Shown: one piece after another, positions 34,840-42,258 of the stretch
Layout: each line of letters opens with the position of its first letter
How positions within the stretch are numbered: the stretch's first letter is position 1
Assembly: GCF_009429125.1 (NCBI RefSeq)
Contig: NZ_CP045529.1
Coordinates: 1,488,001 to 1,552,000 of the forward strand
Direction: 5' to 3'
Length of the DNA stretch: 64,000 nucleotides
Origin: Luteimicrobium xylanilyticum
Lineage (GTDB): Bacteria; Actinomycetota; Actinomycetes; Actinomycetales; Cellulomonadaceae
Position numbers and translations under genes: made by a program
Notes under the pieces: generated by a model
What the model saw: only the letters and a program-made list of their open reading frames with translations
The model's database searches: none
Told to the model about the DNA's origin: nothing

Positions 34840-36273
34840 TCAGATCAGGTACTGGCTCAGGTCGCGCCGGACGAACCGGCCGTTGCCGGGGCGCCCGTGG
34901 AAGGCGCCGTCGGCCACGACGACCTCGCCCCGCAGGAGCACCGTGTCGACGTGCCCGTCGACCTCGAACCCCTCCCAGGCGGAGTAGTCCATGTTCATGT
35001 GGTGGGTCGCCTCGAGGCCGATGCTCGTGCGGCCCGCAGGGTCGTAGACGACGATGTCGGCGTCCGCGCCCGGCTGCACGACCCCCTTGCGGCCGTACAT
35101 GCCGAACATGCGCGCCGGTGTGACCGAGCAGGTCTCGACCCACCGCTCCAAGGAGATGCGTCCGTCGACGACGCCCTGGTAGATGAGGTCCATGCGGTGC
35201 TCGACGGACCCGATGCCGTTCGGGATCTTGGTGAAGTCGTCCCGTCCGAGCTCCTTCTGGCCACGCATGCAGAAGGGGCAGTGGTCGGTCGAGACGAGCT
35301 GCAGGTCGTTCGTCCGCAGCGCCTGCCACATCGCGTCCTGGTGGCCCTCGGCCCGGGCGCGCAGCGGCGTCGAGCAGACCCACTTCGCGCCCTCGAGGTC
35401 GCCCCACTCCTCGCTGCGGGCGGCGAGCTGCTCCTCGAGCGACAGGTACAGGTACTGGGGGCACGCCTCGCCGAAGACGTTCTTGCCCCGGTCGCGCGCC
35501 GCGGCGATCTGCTCGACGGCCTGCTTGGCCGACACGTGCACCACGTAGAGGGGCACCCCGGCGAGGTCGGCGAGCATGATCGCGCGGTGCGTGGCCTCCT
35601 CCTCCGCCTGCCACGGTCGCGTCGTCCCGTGGTAGAAGGGCGTGGTGTGCCCGGCGGCGACGGCCTGCTGCTGCAGCACGTCGATGACGGAGCCGTTCTC
35701 GGCGTGGACCATCATCAGCGCGCCGTTCTCCGCGCCCTTCTGGAACGCCCGGAAGATCTGGCCGTCGTCGGACAGGAACACGCCCTTGTAGGCGGTGAAG
35801 AGCTTGAAGCTGGTCACGCCCTCCGCGACGAGCTCGTCCATGGCGACCAGCGAGTCGTCCTGGACGTCGGAGAGGATCTGGTGGAACCCGTAGTCGACCG
35901 CGCACCTGCCCGCCGCCTTCTCGTGCCAGCGGTGGTACTGGTCGAGGACGTTCTGGTCGGGGTACTGGACGACGAAGTCGATGATCGTGGTCGTGCCGCC
36001 CCACGCGGCCGCGACCGTCCCCGTCTCGAAGGTGTCGGAGGCGTACGTCCCCCCGAACGGCATCTCCATGTGGGTGTGGGCGTCGATGCCGCCGGGCACC
36101 ACGTACTTGCCGGTCGCGTCGATCACGCGGTCGACGCCGGCCGCGAGGTCGGCGGCGAGCGCGGTGGAGCCGGGGTCGACGAGCGCGGCGACGGTCTCGC
36201 CGTCGACGAGGACGTCGGCCCTGCTCCGGCCGGTCGCGTTGACGACGGTGCCGCCGGTGATGAGAGTCTTCAC
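34840..36273 (-). CDS. Dihydropyrimidinase/D-hydantoinase
   Basis: 477 aa; GTG start (KTLITGGTVVNATG) with GGAGG upstream. Binuclear-zinc amidohydrolase: DAHTHMEMPFGG, the carboxylated lysine in KLFTAYKGVFL, metal histidines in MMVHAENGSV and YVVHVSAKQA, and the metal aspartate in STDHCPF. The tyrosine needed for substrate binding is in TAYKG/PQYLYL surroundings. It opens dihydrouracil, dihydrothymine or 5-substituted hydantoins to N-carbamoyl amino acids, handing the product to the C-N hydrolase encoded 31 nt upstream. Confidence 0.93.
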   Translation of the reverse strand: MKTLITGGTVVNATGRSRADVLVDGETVAALVDPGSTALAADLAAGVDRVIDATGKYVVPGGIDAHTHMEMPFGGTYASDTFETGTVAAAWGGTTTIIDFVVQYPDQNVLDQYHRWHEKAAGRCAVDYGFHQILSDVQDDSLVAMDELVAEGVTSFKLFTAYKGVFLSDDGQIFRAFQKGAENGALMMVHAENGSVIDVLQQQAVAAGHTTPFYHGTTRPWQAEEEATHRAIMLADLAGVPLYVVHVSAKQAVEQIAAARDRGKNVFGEACPQYLYLSLEEQLAARSEEWGDLEGAKWVCSTPLRARAEGHQDAMWQALRTNDLQLVSTDHCPFCMRGQKELGRDDFTKIPNGIGSVEHRMDLIYQGVVDGRISLERWVETCSVTPARMFGMYGRKGVVQPGADADIVVYDPAGRTSIGLEATHHMNMDYSAWEGFEVDGHVDTVLLRGEVVVADGAFHGRPGNGRFVRRDLSQYLI

Positions 36274-36304
36274 GGTGCTCCTCCCTGGGGGCGCGCGGGC
36301 GGGG

Positions 36305-37153
36305 TCAGGGCTCGACGATCGGCCCGTAGGCGTCGGGCCGGCGGTCGCGGAAGAACTGCCAGCGCTCGCGGACCTCGCGGATCTGGTCGAGGTCGAGGTC
36401 ACGGACCAGGAGCTGGTCGTCGCTGCTGGAGCCCGTCTCGCCGACGATGTTGCCGTCGGGGCCGACCGCGTAGGACGACCCGTAGAACGTGACCGCCTCG
36501 TCGCCGTACTCGTTGTCCTCGCGCCCCACGCGGTTGTTGGCGACCACGAAGACGCCGTTGGCGGCGGCCGCGGCCGGCTGCTCGATCTCCCAGAGCCGGT
36601 TCGAGACCCCGGGCGCGGTCGCGTTGGGGTTGAAGATGATCTCGGCGCCGTTGAGGGCGGCGACCCGCCAGCCCTCGGGGAAGTGGCGGTCGTAGCAGAT
36701 CGTGACGGCGATCTTGCCGACCGCGGTCTCGAACACGGGCCAGCCGAGGTTGCCGGGGCGGAAGTAGAACTTCTCCCAGAACTTCGGCAGGTGCGGGATG
36801 TGGTGCTTGCGGTACTTGCCGAGCACGGTGCCGTCCGCGTCGACGACGACGGCCGTGTTGTAGTACACGCCCGGCTGGTCCTCCTCGTAGATCGGCAGGA
36901 CGACGACGATGCCGAGCTCGGCGGCGAGCGCGGCGAACCGCTCGGTGGTGGGGCCCGGCACGGTCTCGACGTACTCGTAGTACTTGGGGTCCTGGGTGAT
37001 CCCGAAGTAGGGCCCGTAGAAGAGCTCCTGGAAGGCGATGACCTGTGCGCCCTGGGACGCGGCCTCACGGGTCCACCGTTCGTGGAGCGCGATCATCGAC
37101 TCCTTGTCACCAGTCCATCGTGCCTGGGTGAACGCGACGCGCACGGTGCTCAT
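36305..37153 (-). CDS. Carbon-nitrogen hydrolase, probable beta-ureidopropionase/N-carbamoyl amidase
   Basis: 282 aa; ATG with GGAGG. Nitrilase-superfamily triad: Glu in AFQELFYGPYF, Lys in GKYRKHHIPHLP and Cys in VTICYDRHFPEGW. The length and the HHIPHLPKFWEKFYFRPGN segment fit N-carbamoyl-beta-alanine or N-carbamoylputrescine amidases. First gene of the operon; it would release CO2, ammonia and the amino acid from the hydantoinase product. The promoter lies in the 169-nt divergent region shared with the MocR gene. Confidence 0.88.
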   Translation of the reverse strand: MSTVRVAFTQARWTGDKESMIALHERWTREAASQGAQVIAFQELFYGPYFGITQDPKYYEYVETVPGPTTERFAALAAELGIVVVLPIYEEDQPGVYYNTAVVVDADGTVLGKYRKHHIPHLPKFWEKFYFRPGNLGWPVFETAVGKIAVTICYDRHFPEGWRVAALNGAEIIFNPNATAPGVSNRLWEIEQPAAAAANGVFVVANNRVGREDNEYGDEAVTFYGSSYAVGPDGNIVGETGSSSDDQLLVRDLDLDQIREVRERWQFFRDRRPDAYGPIVEP

Positions 37154-37322
37154 GCGGCTCCTCCGTCTCGATAGCGGCGGGCGGCGCGTCGGTGGTGCTC
37201 GACGCGCCGGCCCCGGCGGGTGTGGAATGTGACTCTGACGCTTGGACATTTCTTCGGCGTAACCCCGCTCCGCCCAGCCGTGCCGGTGCGTGTCCGTCGT
37301 GTAAAACCTGAGGAGCGCCGCC
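37154..37322. promoter_or_regulatory. Divergent control region of the ureide operon and its MocR-type regulator
   Basis: This 169-nt region is AT-richer than its surroundings. Three CGTG units start at 37279, 37289 and 37298, about one helical turn apart, upstream of the regulator start. AATGT...ACATT forms a short dyad around 37224-37250. GAGGAG precedes the regulator GTG. MocR proteins often bind direct repeats, so the phased CGTG array is the better operator candidate. Confidence 0.35.
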
Positions 37323-38729
37323 GTGACGGAGCCCAGCACCACCCGCCGGACGCCACCCGGCCGGCCCCGCGTCGTCTCGGCCGACGCGCTCGCCGCGCAC
37401 CTGGACGGGCGCAGCCCGCGCGCTGTCGCGGCGTCCGTCGCGCGCCTGCTCCGGGCCGGCGAGCTGCGCCCCGGGGACCGGCTGCCGACCGTGCGAGCCC
37501 TGGCCGCCCGGCTCGGCACGTCACCCGCGACCGTCGGCTCGGCGTGGCGCGCGCTCGCCGACGTCGGGATGGTGGCCCCGCGCGGACGCGCGGGAACCTT
37601 CGTGCTGCCCGAGCCCGCGAGCTGGCTGCCGCCCGGCTACCGTCGGCTCGCCGACGGCGCCCGACGGGAGCTCGACCTGTCCGCGGGCACGCCGCACCCG
37701 TCCCTCCTGCCCGACCTGACCGCGGCGCTCACCCGTGCCGGCAAGGAGGCGGGCGCCACCGCGGACAGCTACCTGGCACCGCCCGTGCTGCCCGAGCTCG
37801 AGACCCTCCTGCGGGCGAGCTGGCCGTTCGCCCCCGAGCGCGTCACCGTCGTCGACGGCGCGATGGACGGGGTCGCGCGGACGCTCGAGCAGGTCGCGGG
37901 ATTCGGGGACAGGGTGGCCGTCGAGGACCCGGGCTTCCCGCCGGTCTTCGACCTGCTCGACCAGCTCGGCTGCGAGCGCGTCGCGCTCGAGCTCGACGGC
38001 GCCGGGGTCACGCCCGGGTCGCTCGACGCGGCGTTGCGGGCGGGCGTCGTGGCGGTGGTCCTCCAGCCGCGCGCGCACAACCCGACCGGAGCGAGCCTCA
38101 CGCCGACCCGCGCGCGCGACCTCGCCGCCGTCGTCCGCCGGCACGACCCGGGGGTCCTGGTCGTCGAGGACGACCACGCGGGGGAGATCGCCGCGGTGCG
38201 GGACGTGAGCGTCGGCACGTACCTGCCCGGCCGGGTCGTGCGTGTGCGCTCGTTCTCGAAGTCGCACGGGCCCGACCTGCGGATCGCGGCCCTCGGCGGT
38301 CCGGCGAGCGTCGTCGACGCCCTCGTGGCCCGCCGCATGCTGGGACCCGGTTGGACCAGCCGCCTCCTGCAGCGGGTCCTCGCGCACCTGCTCACCGACG
38401 CGCACGCCGTCGACGCCGTCGCCCACGCGGCCCGCATGTACCACGCGCGCCGCCGTGCCCTCGTCGACGCGCTCCGGGCCGAGGGCGTGGCGCTGCCGGA
38501 CGGTGCCGGCATCAACGTGTGGGTGCCCGTGGACGACGAGTCGCGCGCCCTCGAACGCCTCGCGGCAGCGGGCGTCCGCGCGGCGCCGGGGTCGCCGTTC
38601 CAGCACGGCCGAGAGGACGCGCCGCCGCACCTGCGGGTCACGATCAGCGGGCTGGACGGCGACGCGGAGCGGCTGGCTCGGCTGCTCGCGGTCGCGGCGA
38701 GGCCGGACGGCGCGGCGGCGACCCGGTGA
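37323..38729 (+). CDS. MocR/GntR-type regulator with aminotransferase-fold domain
   Basis: 468 aa, GTG start. N-terminal winged helix of the GntR type (RLLRAGELRPGDRLPTVRAL, ARLGTSPATVGSAWRAL) and a C-terminal fold-type I aminotransferase domain with the PLP lysine K313 in SFSKSHGPDLRIA and the usual QPRAHNPTG stretch. MocR regulators sense PLP adducts with amino compounds such as GABA, beta-alanine or taurine. Its position, divergent from a cluster predicted to make beta-alanine, makes it the obvious activator or repressor. It is transcribed away from the cluster. Confidence 0.92.
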   Translation: MTEPSTTRRTPPGRPRVVSADALAAHLDGRSPRAVAASVARLLRAGELRPGDRLPTVRALAARLGTSPATVGSAWRALADVGMVAPRGRAGTFVLPEPASWLPPGYRRLADGARRELDLSAGTPHPSLLPDLTAALTRAGKEAGATADSYLAPPVLPELETLLRASWPFAPERVTVVDGAMDGVARTLEQVAGFGDRVAVEDPGFPPVFDLLDQLGCERVALELDGAGVTPGSLDAALRAGVVAVVLQPRAHNPTGASLTPTRARDLAAVVRRHDPGVLVVEDDHAGEIAAVRDVSVGTYLPGRVVRVRSFSKSHGPDLRIAALGGPASVVDALVARRMLGPGWTSRLLQRVLAHLLTDAHAVDAVAHAARMYHARRRALVDALRAEGVALPDGAGINVWVPVDDESRALERLAAAGVRAAPGSPFQHGREDAPPHLRVTISGLDGDAERLARLLAVAARPDGAAATR

Positions 38730-38834
38730 GAGCGACCGTGACCCTCGACGCCCGTTCACCGTGAGTTCACCGCGTGGTCGAGGGGGGCGGGTTGGATACC
38801 TCACACCCGACCGGCCCTTCGTGAGACAGGCGAG

Positions 38835-41165
38835 ATGAACCGCAACCTCAAGAACGTCCCGCTCGTGCGCGCCGCGGCCTGGCGTGTCCGCGCCCTCGAC
38901 AAGCGGCTGTTCGGCCGCGCCTCCCGGCTCGCGGCCGACCGCGACCGTGGTGCCGGTCGGGGCCGCTACGCCGACGACCTCGCGCTGGCGCGCGCCGAGT
39001 GGCGCGACCAGGGCCCGACCCCGGCCCTGGTCGAGCGGGCGCGCTCGGCGACCCGGAACTCCGTCGCGTGGACGCTGCTCCCCACGAAGCTGTGGCTCGT
39101 GCTCTGCGGGGTGCTGCTCGAGGCGGGGGACCGCGAGACCGCCGGGCGGCTCGTGCGCACCCTCCTCCTCAAGCGGCCCGACGACGCCGACCTCCTCGCG
39201 GCCTGCCTTCCGGTGGCGCGCTTCGCCCGCGAGCTCGGGGTGCCGAGCGGCGATGTCGCGCGCGCCGCGGAGACGGCGGACGTGCTGGCCGCGAACCTCG
39301 AGGCGGACGTCTTCGGCGCGCTCGTAGCGGGGCGCACGGTCGCCGTCGTCGGCAACGGGCCGGGCTGCCTCGGTCGCGGACTGGGGGCCGAGATCGACGC
39401 GCACGACCTCGTCGTCCGGTTCAACAACTACCCGTCGGGGTACGAGGCGGACTACGGCGCACGCACCGACGTCTGGGTGCGCGGCGCGCACCGGGACGTC
39501 CGCGACCGTCCGGAGATCGAGAGCCTCCGGCTCGTCGTCTGGGAGATGGACTTCTTCCGCAACCTCCTCGAGCTGCCCGAGCACGGCGACGTCCTCCACC
39601 GCGACACGCAGTTCTCTCCCGACAAGGTCACGCACGTCGGGACGGCGTCCAAGCAGGCCCTGCGCGAGGCGTCCGGTCTGCTCCTGCCGACGAGCGGTGC
39701 GCAGCTCCTGTGGCGGCTGCACGAGGCACGGGGGGGCCTGGAGGGTGTCGACGTGTACGGCTTCTCGACGGTCGACGGCAGTGAGGAGCTCGGGCACTAC
39801 TTCGACTCCCTCGGGGACATGGGCAACCGGCACGACGCGGACGGCGAGGGCGCGTTCCTGCGGTCGCTCCTGTCCGGCGAGCCCGGGGCGGACGATGCCG
39901 ACCTCGGCCCGGACGAGGTCACCGTGGTGAGCTGCGCCTACCGCCGGTACGACCCGGCCACCGGGAAGACGGGGGGCCCGGGCGGCGTGCTCGCCACCCA
40001 GCGGCTCGCGCTCGGCGAGGAGCACCGGGGCCGACGCCTCGCGTACGTGTTCGACGAGGGCGGCAAGGGGGCGCTGCGCGACCGCCTGTCCGTCCAGCTC
40101 ACGGGCCTGAGCGCCAAGGTCGCCGACGTCGTGCTCGGTGCCGAGCACGTCCGCGTCGCTCCCGAGGTCCTCCGGGCCCGCGCCGAGGGCCGGCGGCTCC
40201 TGCTCGTCTGCCACGAGCTCGGCAGCGCCTACGGTGCCTACCTCCTCGGCGTGCCGTACGTGCTCGTCTACCACCAGCAGGGCAGCACGCTGCAGGAGAT
40301 GCGGTCGCTCGGCCGGCTCCCGACGCCGCACGAGACGCACGTCGCCGACCGGCTCGAGCGGCTCGTCCTCGAGAACGCGCAGAAGGTCTACTTCCCGAGC
40401 CTGGGGGCACGCGAGGCCTACCGGTCGACGTCGCGCATCGACGACGCCGGGCACGTCGCCTTCGCCGACACGGCCCTGTACAACACGGTCTCGGCGGTGG
40501 ACCACGGGGACCGTCCCGCCGACCGCAGGTCGCTCCTGACCGAGCTGTCGCGCGAGCTGCACCTGCCCGCCAAGGACGCGTCGACCGACGTCTTCGTGAG
40601 CGTCGGCGACTACAACAGCGACAAGGGGCTCGACCGCGTCCCCGCGCTGCTCGACCGTTACGCCGAGCTCACCGGGCGCACCGTCGTCTGGGTCGCGGTG
40701 GGTGCCGTCGGCGACCGGGCGCAGTTCCTCGCGTTCCGCGACGCGCAGAAGGGCCGGCGCTTCACGGCCCGGCTCGTCGGTGAGCGCATGGAGCACGACA
40801 AGCTCCTCGCGCTCCTCGACTACGCCGACTACTACGTCATGCTCCACCGCAGCTCGATCTTCGACCTCGCGACGCTCGAGGCGATGCGGGCCGCCAAGCC
40901 GCTCGTGCTCTCGCCCGTCGGGGGGAACCTCGAGGTCGACCTCGACGGGAACGTCCTGTTCGTCGACGAGGGCACGCTCGACGACGCGTGCCGGGTCCTC
41001 GAGCATCGCGACCGCGTCGCGTGGGGCGAGCGCAACCGCGCCGTCTTCGAGGAGCACTTCTCGCTGGAGCGCTTCGCCGAGCGCTACCGGGCGATGCTCG
41101 ACGAGCAGCTCGACGCGCTGCTCGACCCGGTCGCGTCCGACGCGGCCGAGGGGCGGGCGTGGTGA
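38835..41165 (+). CDS. Bifunctional glycosyltransferase: GT29 (sialyltransferase-like) domain fused to a GT-B (GT4-like) domain
   Basis: 776 aa. After a ~160-residue helical N-terminus, residues ~168-300 contain VAVVGNGPGCLGRGLGAEID, HDLVVRFNNYPSGYEADYG and RTDVWVRG, which closely follow sialylmotif L of GT29 proteins. From ~360 a GT-B fold begins (VVSCAYRRYDPATGKTGGPG) and ends with a GT4-type donor-site region (LLDYADYYVMLHRSS, FDLATLEAMRAAKPLVLSPV). No signal peptide or membrane helix. It likely assembles a surface glycan, coupled to the downstream pyruvyl transferase-like gene (GTGA overlap). The donor sugar is unknown; sialic acid itself need not be involved. Confidence 0.8.
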   Translation: MNRNLKNVPLVRAAAWRVRALDKRLFGRASRLAADRDRGAGRGRYADDLALARAEWRDQGPTPALVERARSATRNSVAWTLLPTKLWLVLCGVLLEAGDRETAGRLVRTLLLKRPDDADLLAACLPVARFARELGVPSGDVARAAETADVLAANLEADVFGALVAGRTVAVVGNGPGCLGRGLGAEIDAHDLVVRFNNYPSGYEADYGARTDVWVRGAHRDVRDRPEIESLRLVVWEMDFFRNLLELPEHGDVLHRDTQFSPDKVTHVGTASKQALREASGLLLPTSGAQLLWRLHEARGGLEGVDVYGFSTVDGSEELGHYFDSLGDMGNRHDADGEGAFLRSLLSGEPGADDADLGPDEVTVVSCAYRRYDPATGKTGGPGGVLATQRLALGEEHRGRRLAYVFDEGGKGALRDRLSVQLTGLSAKVADVVLGAEHVRVAPEVLRARAEGRRLLLVCHELGSAYGAYLLGVPYVLVYHQQGSTLQEMRSLGRLPTPHETHVADRLERLVLENAQKVYFPSLGAREAYRSTSRIDDAGHVAFADTALYNTVSAVDHGDRPADRRSLLTELSRELHLPAKDASTDVFVSVGDYNSDKGLDRVPALLDRYAELTGRTVVWVAVGAVGDRAQFLAFRDAQKGRRFTARLVGERMEHDKLLALLDYADYYVMLHRSSIFDLATLEAMRAAKPLVLSPVGGNLEVDLDGNVLFVDEGTLDDACRVLEHRDRVAWGERNRAVFEEHFSLERFAERYRAMLDEQLDALLDPVASDAAEGRAW

Positions 41166-42247
41166 AGCGCGCGCTCTGGATCACGTGCGGACCCCGCGGC
41201 AACGCGGGCGACGCCCTGCTCCACGAGGTCACGCGCGCGCTGTTCGACGGGCTCGTCGAGCTCGACTTCCGGCACGTGAGCGACGCCGCCTACCTGCGCC
41301 GCGGGGACAAGCGCACGGACAACGTGATCATCGGACCGGGCGGCCTGTTCGTGCAGACGAACTCGTCGCGCCACCTGCACGCCAAGCTGGCGAAGCAGTG
41401 GGACGAGTTCGAGCGCAAGACGTTCTTCCTGTGGTCCACGGGCGTGCTCCAGCAGCCGACCGAGGACGAGGCGGCCGCCGTCCGGAGGGTCACGTCCCGC
41501 GCCCGCCGGATCGTCGTCCGGGCGACCAAGGAGGCCGAGCTGCTCCGCAAGATCGGCCCGGTCACGGACCCCGAGTGGGCGCCGTGCGCGTCCCTGTTCA
41601 CCGACCGTCTCCTGGACGTCCCGAACCGGACCCGCGACGTCGTCGTCGTGAACCTCGACGGCTTCCTCTTCACGGCGGAGAACGCGGCGACCCACCCGCT
41701 GCGACGGTTCGCCCGCCACGCGAACGCCCAGGGGCTCGAGGTCCGCTCGATGGTCAACGCATCCGGCGACTTCAACCCGTGGCTGCTCGACCTGTTCCCC
41801 CCGATCGAGATCGACGCCGCCCGGTTCAAGGCCGCCCTGGACCCGTCGCTGCCGGGCCCCGAGTTCCACCGGCGGTTCAACGAGGCCCTCGCCGCGCACC
41901 CCTCGTACGGCGCCCGGTACACCGACTGCCGGTTCGCGTTCGGCAAGCGGCTGCACGGCTGGCTGCCGTTCCTCGCGTTCGACAAGCCCGCGGCGTTCGT
42001 CGGGATGCAGGCGCGCCGTGGGATGCCGCGCGACTACTTCGGCGACGACACGTTCCTGTGCGCCGTCCCGCGCCGCAACCCGATGTCGCAGGCGCAGCTC
42101 GACGCCACCGCCGACGGGATGATCGCCAAGCTGGACGAGTTCGTGGCCCACGAGGACGTGCTCGCCGCGCGCGTCGCGGAGCGTCGCGAGGAGCTCTGGG
42201 TCCAGCTCCAGGGACAGGCGAGGGCGCTCGCGGACGCACTCGTCTGA
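41162..42247 (+). CDS. Polysaccharide pyruvyl transferase-family protein
   Basis: 361 aa; GTG start overlapping the previous stop (a second GTG one codon earlier is possible). WcaK/CsaB-like features: WITCGPRGNAGDALLHEVTR, NVIIGPGGLFVQTNSS, FFLWSTGVLQQP and RARRIVVRATKEAELLRKIG, with a second Rossmann-like half (VVVVNLDGFLFTAENA). These enzymes add pyruvate ketals to surface polysaccharides, though some relatives are glycosyltransferases. With the upstream fusion protein it forms a two-gene glycan unit. It ends 11 nt from a convergent gene. Confidence 0.78.
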   Translation: MKRALWITCGPRGNAGDALLHEVTRALFDGLVELDFRHVSDAAYLRRGDKRTDNVIIGPGGLFVQTNSSRHLHAKLAKQWDEFERKTFFLWSTGVLQQPTEDEAAAVRRVTSRARRIVVRATKEAELLRKIGPVTDPEWAPCASLFTDRLLDVPNRTRDVVVVNLDGFLFTAENAATHPLRRFARHANAQGLEVRSMVNASGDFNPWLLDLFPPIEIDAARFKAALDPSLPGPEFHRRFNEALAAHPSYGARYTDCRFAFGKRLHGWLPFLAFDKPAAFVGMQARRGMPRDYFGDDTFLCAVPRRNPMSQAQLDATADGMIAKLDEFVAHEDVLAARVAERREELWVQLQGQARALADALV

Positions 42248-42258
42248 GCCGACCCGTT

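Noticed and set aside
38754-38772. Direct repeat GTTCACCG twice upstream of the glycosyltransferase gene
   Set aside because: Only two 8-bp copies 11 bp apart with no regulator nearby; too little to call an operator.
37521-41057. A 1178-codon minus-strand open frame opposite the MocR and glycosyltransferase genes
   Set aside because: Low-complexity translation, no motif, and it covers two well-supported plus-strand genes.
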